Below, in pieces: positions 24,791 through 37,072 of a DNA stretch of 64,000 nt; the stretch's first letter is position 1; the number at the start of each line of letters is the position of its first letter. A program made the position numbers and the translations under genes. Origin of the DNA: Saccopteryx bilineata (Eukaryota; Chordata; Mammalia; Chiroptera; Emballonuridae); contig NC_089493.1 in assembly GCF_036850765.1 (NCBI RefSeq), positions 269,617,034 to 269,681,033 of the forward strand, written 5' to 3'. The notes below the pieces were generated by a model. The model was not told the DNA's origin, did no database searches, and was given only the letters and a program-made list of their open reading frames with translations.

Positions 24791-26449
24791 TAAAAACAAT
24801 CTCATTGAATAGTACAAGGACAGTTGGGGAACAGCGTTTGTTCTGTGAGTTTTCTGCCCTCATAGAGGCTTGAGGCATCATTGGTGGGAATCAGGTACGG
24901 AACTCCAGGATTATTTCATTCTGAGGACTCCAGAGCCCAAACAACAACAAACCAGTTTGAAGAGCTTTTTGATTGGTTTAGTCATGCTGCCAGTCATTGT
25001 CAGGAAGCACCTCCTCTTTCTGGACTGGATTACTGTATTTGGTTTTCCCAGTGTGGATAGAGAGTCTGGAAAGGCCCAGCTGCTTTGGTCATTTGTTTGT
25101 CACTGTCCGCCTTGCTAAGAAGCTGTGCTTAACTTTTCTAAACCCAAATGACCAGACGTTTTTTGTTTTGTTTTGTTTTTATAGTGATATGACAGTGTTG
25201 TTTGTACCTTTGTTTGGGGCATCCATCGATCACAGGTGGCTCCGCTTTAAAGAAAACCTGATTTAAGTGACAGGGAGGAAATAGATTAATCCATATTGCT
25301 GTTGAGAGAGTGAGGTGTAGAGTTAGAAAGGAAAATTCCTTCCATCACTTTACTCCTAATTGAAAGGTACTTGGCTTTGGCCCTTGGAATGATTTAAATG
25401 GTGAAAGATTTAAGGGATGCTTTGTGACTGACTTAATTTTCAGGGTTTTAAATCATGTGCTAAGTAGGCTCAGCAGTCCTAAGCAACATTACTATTTTGT
25501 GTGACATTTTCAAAAGGTTGTTTGGGCCAGCGGTAATCCCTAAGGTTGCCATTATGCTAAAACGTCTGAGAAGGATTTACAGGTGCCTGAAATACATATC
25601 TTTCTTTCTCCCCCCACCCCCAAAGGAATTCATGCATTGAGGTGGTGAGATCTGGGTTGGACTTAACTTCTATGGTGTTTCAAATCTTTCTTTTGTTTCC
25701 CACTTTTTAATAATGGTATTTTCTTCTGGTCATTTCTGAGACATGTAGGTGACAATAAGCATCAACTGAGTCGTGGTTTTGAATAGTTGTTGGGACTGAC
25801 ATGCGGTTGGTAGTTCTAGAATGGAGTTGCAGTCAGTGGCACATACGATCTGTCACCTGGAAGATCCTGACCTCAGAAGCATGTGCCAAGCAGCTGATAG
25901 CATCGGAGACTAATGCTGACCCACTAGCCAAAGGCTGGGTGTTGTAGGCGCCCCTGCCTTTCTCTCCCCCGGGTCTCCTGGTGTTGGATAGCAGGGAGAC
26001 TCGAATGCTGTGGACCTTTTCAGCTACTCATATTGCTTCTACAGAAGCTTAATGGATTTTTGGTGCTGTAACTCGATAAATTGACAGCAAGCTAAGAGGA
26101 AAATGGTAGAGAGCTACTTAGGAAATCTAGGCCGTGGTTAGACTCGGAGATCCCTGCCAGGATTTTGCCTTGTAAGAGAGATAAAAGAAGCACCTGCTAC
26201 CCCCAACAATAAGGCCATTAACCGTATACTGCTCTCTGGTTGCCTGCAGATACAGTAAGTGGTTGAGATTAAAAAGGGTTTTGAGGAGAAAATCTTAGTG
26301 ACAATAAATACTAATTAGTTGGCCATCCTGTGAGATGTTGCCTGAACGTATCTAAGCTTGAGAGAATATATGATTTTCCTCCTGGATGTCCACAAGGCAT
26401 TCCTAGGATGCTTTATTAAAAAGTTGGTAATCAGTTATTACTCTGCCTC
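24791..26449. other. long stretch without recognised gene
   Basis: No repeat family recognised except possible old fragments. No frame over 90 codons and no convincing splice-bounded exon. Confidence 0.4.
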
Positions 26450-26620
26450 AGTAGTTATCAAACTCTAGCTTGTAACAGAATTACCTGGAGGACTTGTTAT
26501 AGCACAGTATGCTGGATTCTGTTCGTAGCCATTTCACAGGCTTGGAATAGGGCCTAGGAATTTTAATTACTCACACATTCTCAGGCTGTGTGGGTCAGGA
26601 GACCACTCACTGAGAACCAC
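26450..26620. mobile_element. MER5-like hAT relic
   Basis: Starts 'tagttatcaaactctagctt', includes 'agaattacctggaggacttg' and 'ctaggaattttaatta', and ends 'cactgagaaccact', the MER5 pattern. Strongly diverged. Confidence 0.6.
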
Positions 26621-29319
26621 TTTCTCTCCGATCCACTGTCTGTTTTCTGCTCTTCTCACATGCATGCAGCTGGTATGAACCCTCCCACCCCCACCCCCAC
26701 ACACTCCAGACATTTGCCTTTACTGTTGACCTGATTATTACATAATTATAATTGGATTTTGACCTTATAAAAGGTCAATCATAGTTGAACTTCAAATTAA
26801 TTGTAAATCTTTGTGAAAGCTCTGCCATATTAGCTGGATTCCTGATCTTGAAAAATCTTGCTTGAACTTGAAAACTTGTCCTAGAATGTTTTTTAAAAAA
26901 TCCAGATTCTGGCAAGTGAATTATATACTCCACAGTCATTATACTAAAAAAATTGTATCGTGAAAATATTAAATCTATACTCAATTGTTTTACCTGGAAG
27001 TTTAAAAAAAGAAGTCCTGCTTGAGCCCCATCCCACTGATTGAATAGGAATCTCTAGGAGTAAGCACCGAGAAGTATCCATTGCTAAGCCCTTTCCACTA
27101 GCTCGTACCTGCTGCTCTGCCCTCTTCTCACTGTTAAATCAGTTCCCTGCCATCGTGCCCTGTTTGGCCCCTCCTTCACCCATCTTTTCAGTCTGCCTAG
27201 CCCATCGAATTGTAGGTCATTTCCTAGGGACTCAGGAAAACAGTCCACTAGACTGTGTGTTCAGCCCAGGGTGTATAACGATAGGCCTTTATTCTCAGGG
27301 TTCAAATGATCTTAAAATGAACTTGTTTAGTGTGGGTCTAGCCAGTCACCTTTTCTATGCTCCAGTTTGAGCTTCCGTTTTAGGTGGAGTTCCCCACTGT
27401 CCCTTTCTCACCTGAATAAGGGAACAGTCTGGCAATTTTGCCAGTTTTCTGAGCCAGCTCTTACCGCTGGAGGGAGGTTTAGGAAAGAGCCTGGCAGGGC
27501 CCTCCCTCATTGCGAACAGAAGGAATGTTGTTGAATCCATTGATCCTGGCTCTGTGAAGGAATACACTGGGGGGACTTCTGCTCATGGCAAAGATCATAA
27601 GTGGAGCTCAGAACTCTGATCTCCTGATTTTTCTTAACCCAATCCAGGGAGTATTGGCCGCTGGACATGCCGAGTCTCCCACTCTGTTAGTGGGAAGCGA
27701 GGGGGATTTCTGGTAAGCAGAAAATGCTGCAGAATGAAATGTCATCTTTTGGGATAGCTCTTTTGATTCAATTTTGAAGATTTGTATCAGGAGACACCCC
27801 CCCCCCCCCCCAGCCATCACAGGTAACTGCAGCTCTTCCCTTTACTGTCTGTCAACCCAGGCATGTGACAAGAGCAAGATTTCTAGAGATGTCTGTAGAG
27901 GGAGCATAATCTCAGTGAGTTTGGGAGAGCTTGAAGACTGATTTGGGGTGAATAGCACATGTCCTTTCAGAGTTTCAGTGCAGGATGCTTCTTTTATTGA
28001 AAGGTCAGTAGTTGGAGAAATGCATTTTCTAGAATCATATAGGGCACTTAAAGTGTTGAATGTGTATACAGCACCCCAGAGGTGAAGATATTTATCAGTT
28101 CAGGTGCACAGGTGGCCGTCTGATTATTGGAAAGAAGGTGAAGTGATTTAATAGTTTCAAAATAATGGGCACATTTGGGTAGCAGCTGCCCATTGTCCTA
28201 GAACGAATTGCCTCCTGGCCAAGATTGATTGACATGCCTGATGGAAGGACTCAGCACACACCACTGTTTATCTGTTTCTTCAGCTGACCGTCAGAAAGCC
28301 CTAAATAATTGTGTGTGTAAGAAACGTGACAGGCTTGGGTTTAAAGGACTGCAGAACTTTTTTATACACCTAGCCCTTGCCCTTCTTTGATTTGAAAGTT
28401 TCAGACAAAACTACTATTTTCTTGTATGTAACATAAGCCGATTCATTCCCAAGCTAGCTGATAAGGCGCGCGCCGTGTTATAGTTTTACGGATGGCTGAC
28501 GAGTGTGCCATCACTGTCAGATAGTGATCACCCTCGCTGCCTTGTGCGTTTGGAGAATCCCCTGACCTCGTCTCTGAAGCAGTCAGCTATGGCTAAATTC
28601 ACAGAAAGTAGTACACGGAGGTGTTGCAAAAACAGAGTCGTTTTCTATGTATGCAGTAGACACAAATAATGCATTCTAGAGAATTTATGTAAATTGATTT
28701 ATTTAAACTGGATTTAGGAACATTTATTGTAAAGGTAATCTGTGGTAATTCCTTTTGTGGTAATTTATTTTCCCCTCTTTTGCATCCCATTTGAAAGCCT
28801 GTAATTTAATCTGTTTGGATAAGGTGGATTCTTGTGTGTTTAAATCACTGCAGTTCATACCTGTTGAGGAGTAAATTACCAGACTAAGCTCCTTAGGGGC
28901 AGTGACAAAGAGCTTTGCCACAGGTGCTCAGAAACCTGCATTCACTTTCTGTACACATGAGCTCTGTTTCAATGAGTCCAAAGACTTGGAATCCTAGGAA
29001 AAAAACTGAATAAAAAAATTAACAATAACAGTGATACTAACATTCACTCATTTCTGAAAAGAAGTATTAAGCACTATGGTGTGCCTTGCAGTGAGGGTGG
29101 ACAGCAATGTTAGGATGATAGCTACAGTTTATAATGATTACTGTACAGTACTCTAAATGCTAGGTGTCACTGCTGTTGTGTTGATTGATAACTGCTCTAA
29201 TAGGGGATGCTGTGAGATGCTCCCGTAAGAGACCGTGACTGTGTTTAGGATTTGTAAGGACGGCTTTATGAAATAGAGAGCGCAGGCTCAGCACCTGGTC
29301 TGGGATGATGGCTAAGAGG
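26621..29319. other. long stretch without recognised gene
   Basis: Holds a poly-C run at 27797-27811, a MER5-like scrap near 27010-27065 and an L2-like stretch near 27130-27330. A 33-bp stretch at 28284-28316 has an acceptor and a gtaaga donor with one open frame, but it is too short to call alone. Confidence 0.4.
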
Positions 29320-29430
29320 ATTAACAGAGCTCAGTTGTTTTTTCTTCCATCTGAAAATGGAGATAATAATAATAATCTAGGTACACAAGTTGTTATGAGA
29401 CTAATGCACGTAGATAGTGTGACAGACCTG
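29320..29430 (+). mobile_element. MIR SINE fragment
   Basis: 'cttccatctgaaaatggaga' followed by 'taataataataatctaggta' matches the MIR middle. Partial and diverged. Confidence 0.6.
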
Positions 29431-30414
29431 GTAATTGAGAAGCCTTCAGTAGTGACAGCTGTCCGTATCACTTGTCCATTGCTCCTTTCAACAACTCTGA
29501 GGAGGGACACTTTTCTGTATTTGCAGATGCTCCCTGAGGTTAATTTGTCCCAGGCTATCTAGCTGGCACCGGTAGGGCCAGGTCTCTGATCTAGATGTCT
29601 CTCTCTCTCCCGTTACCTTTTGTTCTCTTCTGCTGCTCTGAAGTCCAAGATGATTCCAGCTGCTTCCTGCTTCATTATCTCCCTAAGTGCCCCACTGAGA
29701 GGAGCCTGCAATTGCCTGCCCCTCCTCTCTGCCTCCTGGTCGTGCCATGAGTCACTGCCGAGCCATTTGTGTCAGAGAGGGAAATGGGGGCTTGCTTATT
29801 GCAAGTAGCAATTTGCTGTATGTTCTTGCTTATTTGCCACGGACACCAGCAGCGAAGTATTCATCAGGAGGCATCATGTTTGTTAAGGGACCACATGGTG
29901 TATTTTAAAAGCTCTTAGCTCTCTCTGGAATCATCGATTGTGCTTTAGCATAAGAAATAAAGTGACACTGAGCCTTTTATTAATACTACACATGTTTTCC
30001 ATTTAACTTCCGACTGGTTAAATCTGGCATAAAATGGAAACTTGCAAACCAGCCCCTCTGGGATGTGCAGCTTCTCTTATGCTATGTGTGATGGGAACTG
30101 TATTTAACAGGGGGCTCAGATAGTCTCTGACTGCAGCTGGAGCCCTGGGCGACATTTCCTCTTTTCCTTTTCTGTGGTATAGATTACCTTGTTTTATGAA
30201 GCTTGTGGACATGGATAAATACTGAAATGGGAGCCGGTGTGGGACAGCTGAGAGTATGTTTGTGTGGTCTGATACTCTTAATTCAAGTTTTTGTAATTTG
30301 TACGTTTGACAAAACTGGGTGGCCAGAATGCAGGATTTACATGAAGTTTGAGTAATTTAGGATGATTCCTAGAGATTATGTATTTATTTTTACAAGTAAA
30401 GCTACAGTTTTAAA
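29431..30414. other. single-copy DNA, no gene recognised
   Basis: Repeat-poor. The part at 29800-30000 is AT-rich and conserved-looking, but nothing specific can be assigned. Confidence 0.35.
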
Positions 30415-30477
30415 GGGATGATGATGATGATGATGATGATGAAGAAGAAGGAGAAGGAGAAGGAGAAGAAGATGATA
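30415..30477. repeat. (GAT)n/(GAA)n compound triplet repeat
   Basis: Nine or more GAT units run into GAA and GGA units and back to GAT. This is a compound microsatellite on a purine-rich strand. Confidence 0.95.
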
Positions 30478-30489
30478 GCAATGATGGGC

Positions 30490-30700
30490 ACTAACATGTT
30501 AAGTCAGACCCTGCCCAAGGTACTTTCTGTGTTACCGTATTTGATCCTTATTATGAGTTTATGAGGCAGCCGTTATTGTTACCTCTATTTTACAGAAGAC
30601 AGTAAGGTACAGAGAGGCTTACTCTTTTGCCCATGGCACACAGCTGGCAGGTGGTAGAGTTGGGATCTGCACAGAGGCAGTCTGTCTGGTTCCCCGTCAC
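30490..30700 (-). mobile_element. MIR SINE relic
   Basis: Minus-strand MIR: 'gttacctctattttacagaa', 'taaggtacagagaggcttac' and 'ggcacacagctggcaggtgg' on the plus strand. Confidence 0.85.
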
Positions 30701-31920
30701 TACACGGCAGCTTATGTGTGACTTGTGCCTGAGTCACAGAGCTGGAAGACATAGTCCAGAACCAGAATCTTCTCTTTTGATGGCTGAACTACATCAGTGA
30801 TTTATAAAATTCCTTTAGCTCTGGAACCCTACCTTAAATGGAGATATTAAAGCAAAAGCCCACTCAGCTGCTGTGGTTGAAGCAGGTGGGAGGGGCAGTA
30901 ACCATGAGTTCCATTTATTCAGCCCATCCTGTGGCTTCTGAGAAACCCCCTGGGGCCTAATTTTAAAGCCCTGGCTTTGTTAGGGATATATGTTTCAGAT
31001 TGATGTCTTTTTGGCCACAATTAAAATCAAAACAGGGATTTATGGGCAGATCAGTCAGATCTGTCCCATTCTCTAGCAAACTTGCAAGCTTTTGTAGTTG
31101 CATTATGGCAGGCTGGCAGGGTCACTAGGGGTCGTCAGAGGCAGTGTGTGCTGGGAAGGACCTTCCTGAGAGTCTGAAGAGGGCACTGACCCCGTCGTCT
31201 GCTGAAGGTCTCTGGGCTGGGGAGTGGATCGCTGACCTTCACTGCCTATCTCTTGTCAGACATCATATAATGCCCCAGGATTATTATTCTGAACATGACT
31301 TGTGTTGTCATTAGCTGATTTGGGGGCTCCATCTCACTGTGACCTTGTCTTCTATGCTTGTCTGCAGTGCTGAGCACTGTTTAGCAGTTGCTCAATAAAC
31401 ATTGGTGGAATTTTTTGAATCTTTTTTTTTTTTTTTTTTTTTTTTTTAGACTATAGACATAGGTTTAGAGGTCAGACATGTTGACTGTGCTTTGATCCTA
31501 GATGTCTTCTATGATATGACCTCATTTCTGTCTGTTGTCAAGTAATTCAATAAATCTGGCTTATTGAGATTCTAGTTTGGCAAAAATGAAAGCTCATATC
31601 CCTTTTGTAAGTTACAGAAAAAAGAAAAATAATTTTAGGACCACCCTCCATCCCCGCATTAAACACTTACTTCCTTTGTAAAGGTATTTCAGGGGGAAAA
31701 GTAATATTGGGATATGGAGTGGAAGCTGACCTGAAGCCAGGAGAATCACTTTAAGTCTCAGGCCTATTTCTTAACTGGCTCTCGAGTGTTCTAGTAGCTA
31801 CTTGTACATGCGTCATTTTTTGCAGGCGGAGGAAGGAAGCAGGACAGTGGAGGACATGAGCCCGACGCATTTGGCGGGGGCCGGGGTAGGACCAGCAGAT
31901 AAATAGGGATCAGTCTGGGC
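30701..31920. other. single-copy DNA with poly-T tract
   Basis: An L2- or MIR-type 3' end (tgctcaataaacattggtgg) at about 31390 is followed by a 26-base T run at 31422-31447. No SINE body follows the T run. No exon recognised. Confidence 0.4.
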
Positions 31921-32060
31921 CAGTGGTTCTCAGTGTGGCCACAAGATCAGCAGTTTCGGCATCACCCGGGAGCTCGTTAGGAGTGCAGAGTTTTAGACCC
32001 CCCCCCCGTCCCCCAAAACTGTGGGGGTGGCCCAGTGATTGTGTTTTTGACAGCCACTAC
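31921..32060. mobile_element. MER5A-like hAT relic
   Basis: 'ccagtggttctcagtgtggc', then 'tcacccgggagctcgttagg' and 'tgggggtggcccagtgattg' follow the MER5A1 order. The 3' terminus is degraded. Confidence 0.65.
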
Positions 32061-32906
32061 TGTATTATTACCTCTCCCAGCCCCCCCCCCCAACTTGAAT
32101 ATTTCCAATTGTCGCTAGTTTTTAGCTGATCCCTATAGTATACTTTGATTATATGTCAGTGAGAAGGTTGATATTGAAGGAGGACTGTGGAGGAAACAAA
32201 GAAACCTTGTATTCCAAAGGCATTCCCCAGAGTTATATGTGTTGTTAGTGTGTCTATTGCTTCTGTTCAGATTAAGCTCTGATACAAAATTAAGATTCTC
32301 ATCAAGCCTTGAGTTTATTAATAATATTATTATTTTAATTAATAGCTGTTTCATTTGTGTAGTACTAATGTAAAATGTCTGATATCTGTAGAGGAAGTAC
32401 TTCATAAAAACACAGAGTTTAAGTGCTCCACTAGAAGAAGCGTTGGGAAGCCCACGGGATGCTAAGATGAAGCACCTATGTGTATTTTTCTTGTTTGAGC
32501 TCTCCTCAGTGTAATGAGTGTGGACTCCACAGCTTGATGGGGCTTCCACTGGTCACATTACAGATTTGGACATTAAAAGAATGACTCCAATTGATTTTAA
32601 AACTTTGAACCAATAAAATTCATGAATCCAAAGTGATGAGACAGCGAAAGAGAAATTCTTGGCACCGTTGGAAATGACTGTTACGCAAACTATTCCTTCT
32701 AAATATTGTAAATTAAAGAAAAAGAATTAAGCATTTACTTTTCCTTTTTACGAGAGACTGTAGTTCTTTTACGGTTGGTAAGGGAAATCTCTGCTTTATG
32801 AAAGGATGCTAACAGATAAAACATAGAATTAGAATATCAGCATTTGCAACCCAAAGTGAAATACTTGATTCAGGCACAGGCCATTCATGGAAGGCAACAC
32901 AGTTAG
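32061..32906. other. AT-rich single-copy DNA
   Basis: A 138-codon minus-strand frame at 32133-32549 lies in AT-rich DNA and has no recognisable domain or splice context. No gene is called. Confidence 0.4.
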
Positions 32907-32914
32907 TTCTAAGG

Positions 32915-33118
32915 TAGCGGTTCTCAACCTGTGGGTCATGACCCCAGCGGAGGTCGAATGACCAAAACACAGGGGTCGCCTAAAGCCATCGGAAATACAT
33001 ATTTTATTTAAAAATGTATTGTATAATAAATATGTATTTTCCAATGGCTTTAGGCGACCCCTGTGTTTTGGTCGTTTGACCCCCGCCGGGGTCGCGACCC
33101 ACAGGTTGAGAACCGCTG
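32915..33118. mobile_element. palindromic hAT MITE (204 bp), SPIN-like ends
   Basis: Nearly the whole element is one inverted repeat. The left arm (TAGCGGTTCTCAACCTGTGG) pairs with the right arm ending CCACAGGTTGAGAACCGCTG. Internally 'acacaggggtcgcctaaagc' pairs with 'gctttaggcgacccctgtgt', leaving an AT-rich loop near 33005-33035. A perfect 8-bp target-site duplication TTCTAAGG is at 32907-32914 and 33119-33126. The termini resemble the SPIN group of hAT MITEs known in bats; the family name is not certain. Non-autonomous. Confidence 0.92.
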
Positions 33119-33126
33119 TTCTAAGG

Positions 33127-33560
33127 AATGTTGGGAACAGAATCATCTTATGTTATCCAAGAATAACACAGAGCACTTCCAAAGGGTGAAAGTGGGTTTT
33201 TACAGTAGTGGTCACCTCCTGAACTGAGTGGTCGAACTCAGCATCAGGAATGGCAGGATAGATAGTCTGACACTGTGAGCCTCCTTTTGTCATGTATCAT
33301 GAAATACACAGCACCATCTTGTAGAACTTTTGCCAGAAATGTTTCATGTGAATCAGTTCAGGTTTACAGAAAACACAGGGGCTAGAGCGACAAATTAATA
33401 CACACTAGTGGGAAACAGACAGATAAAAACTATGAGAGATTTTCAGGATAACTGGTCTGTTTGATCTCTTCAAAAATTCACTGTCATGCCAAAAAAAAAA
33501 TTAATTGCTGGTGGGTATTATTCTGCATTACAAGAAACTGAGGAAACAACCAAAAAAAAA
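33127..33560. other. single-copy DNA, no gene recognised
   Basis: No exon or repeat recognised; A-rich runs precede the next SINE. Confidence 0.4.
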
Positions 33561-33895
33561 TTTTTTTTAATTAAGTGAGAGGCAGGGAGGCAGAGGCAGA
33601 CCTACATGTGCCCCAACCAGGATCCACCCAACAAGCCCCCTACCAGGCTGTACACTGCCTGTCAAGGCCACTGCTCTGTTGTTCGGCAGCTAAGCTATTT
33701 TAACACCTGAGCAAGGCCATGGAGCCATTTTCAGTGCCTGGGATAATGGCTGCTGGAGGGGAAGAGAGAGAAAGAGATGGGGAGGAGTGTGGAGAAGCAG
33801 ATGGTTGCTTCTCCTGTGTGCCCTGACCAGGAATCAAACCCAGGACTTCCACATGCTAGGCCACCGCTCGACTGCTAGGCCAGTTGGCCAGGGCT
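33561..33895 (-). mobile_element. older Rhin-type SINE relative
   Basis: Minus-strand, diverged. T-rich start, 'tgccccaaccaggatccacc', a purine block, 'cagatggttgcttctcctgt', inverted B box 'aggaatcaaaccc', and end 'ggccagttggccagggct'. Along with the 23.0-kb copy it carries an 'agctattttaacacctgag'-like segment absent from the young copies, suggesting an older subfamily. Confidence 0.8.
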
Positions 33896-36279
33896 CAGCC
33901 AAATCGTATAACAAATATTGATTGGATCTGTCTTTCAAATAATAATTTCTATAAAAGATATTTTGGGGCAGTTGTGGAAATTTGAATATGGAGTAGCTAT
34001 CCGAGCCCATTAGGAATTTATTGCTCAAGTATCAGGTGTGATAATGGTATTTTGGTCTTATTAGAATAATGCCTATGTTATAAGGAGATGTTAAGTTTTC
34101 AGCATGAAATTGTCAAATATCTGCAAAATTGCTTTTACATGTTGCCATAAAACAAAAATAAGTGTGTAGAGTAAGTAAATTTGGCAAAATGTTAATTTTG
34201 AATCTAAATAGTATGCATATGAGTATATGTTTCCTACTTTTTAATATGTTTGAAAATTTTCTCAAACAATAGAAACAGGCTGCCTGGATTCAATGTTGAC
34301 ATTATCATTTACAAATGGTATTAGCCTGGAGTAAATTTCTTGTTTTTTGTTTCTCAGGGTCTATTACTGTAAATTGGGAATAATAATAATAATAATAATA
34401 TAATACCACTACAATGTTTGTTTAGGTTAAGTGGCATAATCAGCATATAAAACACAATGCTCTAGTGTGTAGTGTAAGTGACCAACACAAACTAAATGTT
34501 CAATAAACATTAGGGGTTTTTCTGGTGGGGACTATGAAGCTCAGTACCTCAGTTTAACATTATTGATTCAGCAGCAAAAACAGTGTGACTAGTTCTCAAA
34601 GTTTTGGATGACCACTTGGCTCACGAAAGCTATAGATTCCTAGAAAATTTTACATGCAATTTCTGAAATTTCTAGCATATTCATCATGCATTCCTGTTTG
34701 ATGCCTTATCTAGGATTTCTTATCTAAAAACCCTGGTAGTGGTTAAGATGACCTTATTTAGAAATCTGTTGGTATTTCAATGTTATGCTTTGATATGGAG
34801 AACAGTTTAGTGTGTTTAAAGAAAAGTTTGGAAAGAAGAAATGAAATGCTTGTTATATGTAACCAACATGTAGCCAGATGAACGTGTCCTAGCTAGTTTG
34901 GTCCTCTCCAGAGGAGAAATCTCTGAATACTGTGAGCCTGTCATTGTTCAGAACATTGTCTATAAGGATTTTCTTTAGGGATTTAAAATGAGTCAGTTTT
35001 TAGAACCACCCAAAGTTTTCTGAGCTTATTGTGATGTTATAAAGCGATGATTAAAATGGATAACTCACTTTTCACCACAGCAGTGTGACCAGAAGGTGTG
35101 GAATGTTTTTGCCTCTCTTGGTGGCGTAGGATGCTGTTGGAAATCTCTTAGGGAGAGTTTCAAAGGTTAGTTGAGTTGGATCATACTCTCCAGCCCCAAA
35201 CCATCAGTAATGCCAGTGAGTAATCCTTATTTTAGCTATGTGGCCGTGTTGGATCTATTTTCTATACCCTAATCAATGACTCTAAAGTTAAGTCTTTGTG
35301 CTTGTGGTCCTGTGGATTTGTTTTGCCTCCAAAGTGCGGTGGTAGCATCGCCAAAAATAGATAAAGGACAGCACATACCTAGTGGCTGGCCCTCTGCCGA
35401 CTGCCTGTCCAGCTCAGGACTTTAGAGGTATAAAACTGCACTAATAGCTAGGCATAATGGCAAGCTTTGCTCAGTGTTGGTCCCTAGGGTAGCGTGGAGG
35501 CCTGACTCCAATAGACGCTGATAATGGAGAATGTACCAGGTGGGGTCAGGATGGTGTCCAGGCAGGGTCTGGGAAAGGGCTGCATTTGGGACCCTTGTCA
35601 CACCCAGTGACAAGTAACTCTAGGCTTCAGTCTGGGGTAAGATGAGGTTGTGATTTAATGGTAGATCACAGGCCTGGAAAAGAGGTGTTTTGAGTGACAC
35701 TGTTGGACTTCAGATATTCCAATGAATCTGCAAGAGGTGGGTAGTAAACAGGTTGTGGGTCAGTGAAGCAGTGTTAGATGGAAGTGTGAAAAGGGGTGAA
35801 CCAAATCAAATGGGTCTCTTCAGTCATAGAAGTGGTGGGAGGGTGTTTGTGACGGAATGAAGAGTAGTGAGAGTCTAGGGTGGGATTGCACAGAGGCTAG
35901 TGCCCAGGGCAGCGTTCTTAACAGCAGGTGTGTGCAAGAGGCCAAGATCGAGGAGGTCTCCTGGAGATCATAAGTCCTGTGAGGACAGGAAGCGTGTTTG
36001 TATTGCTTAACGCTGAGTGCTTGCTATGGTGCCTAGTAGGTCTGAAATAAGCATCTGTTGGGTGAGTGTGAGTGTTGAGTGGACAAATAAAAAAGTGAAT
36101 GGGGATGGAGACAGAGGACGCAGCAGCATCTGTGGTGTTGGTCGTGGACCTAATTGCAAAGGAACAGATGGAATGTTAGTATGTTGGGTTTCCTCAGAGG
36201 CTAGTTACAAGATGTTTCATTTATCAGTGTGGGAACCTTTTGATGGCTCAGTTCAGATGATAGTCTGTGCAGCAAAACT
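33896..36279. other. long AT-rich stretch, no gene recognised
   Basis: Contains an (AAT)n microsatellite at about 34378-34404 beside a MIR-like phrase (tttctcagggtctattactg), and an L2-like 3' end at about 35970-36070 (gtcctgtgaggacaggaagc). No exon called. Confidence 0.4.
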
Positions 36280-36400
36280 GCAAGCTAAACACGTGTGTCC
36301 ATTTTAAAGATAAGGAAACCGAGACCAGAGACTTGAAGTAATTTGCAAAGTCATAAGATTGGAACCGAGGTATTTTAGCTCCTGAACACCATCTTCCTTT
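36280..36400 (-). mobile_element. MIR SINE fragment
   Basis: 'ccattttaaagataaggaaa' and 'gtaatttgcaaagtcataag' on the plus strand are the inverted MIR core. Confidence 0.7.
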
Positions 36401-36634
36401 CTACTTTGGGGCTTAATACTAGAGACAGTTTGGCTTTGGCAGTAGTTGGTTAAATAGCATCTTTGTGTTACATTAGAGCGACTTAGCATGAAGAAATATT
36501 CAATAAATAGGGGAAAATTCACATACTAGTCAATCCCTGTAGCTCCACTTGATCTGCTAGTCATCGTTTGGCTGATTGAATAGTAAAGATACAAAGCTGA
36601 ATGAATGGCACAATTTGTGATGTTTAAAAAAATA

Positions 36635-37072
36635 GCCCTGGCCGGTTGGCTCAGCGGTAGAGCGTCGGCCTGGCGTGTGGAGGACCCGGGTTCGATTCCC
36701 GGCCAGGGCACATAGGAGAAGCGCCCATTTGCTTCTCCACCCCTCCGCCGCGCCTTCCTCTCTGTCTCTCTCTTCCCCTCCCGCAGCTGAGGCTCCATTG
36801 GAGCAAAGATGGCCCGGGCGCTGGGGATGGCTCTGTGGCCTCTGCCTCAGGCGCTAGAGTGGCTCTGGTCGCAATATGGCGACGCCCAGGATGGGCAGAG
36901 CATCGCCCCCTGGGGGGCAGAGCGTCGCCCCATGGTGGGCAGAGCATCGCCCCATGGTGGGTGTGCCGGGTGGATCCCGGTCGGGCGCATGCGGGAGTCT
37001 GACTGTCTCTCCCTGTTTCCAGCTTCAGAAAAATGAAAAAAAATAACAAAAAAACAAACAAACAAAAAAATT
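36635..37072 (+). mobile_element. tRNA-headed bat SINE (Rhin-type) with module expansion
   Basis: Plus-strand, well preserved, with A box TGGCTCAGCGGTAGAGC and B box GGTTCGATTCC. The body contains three tandem 'gggcagagcrtcgcccc' modules at about 36893-36960, against two in the 21.7-kb copy and one in the 9.2- and 42.7-kb copies. The A-rich tail is interrupted by C. A target-site duplication could not be fixed because both flanks are A-rich. Confidence 0.93.

Noticed and set aside
32133..32549. 138-codon minus frame
   Set aside because: AT-rich, low-complexity translation, no domain and no exon boundaries.
36526..37065. Frames of 72-136 codons
   Set aside because: They lie in or run out of the SINE at 36635-37072.
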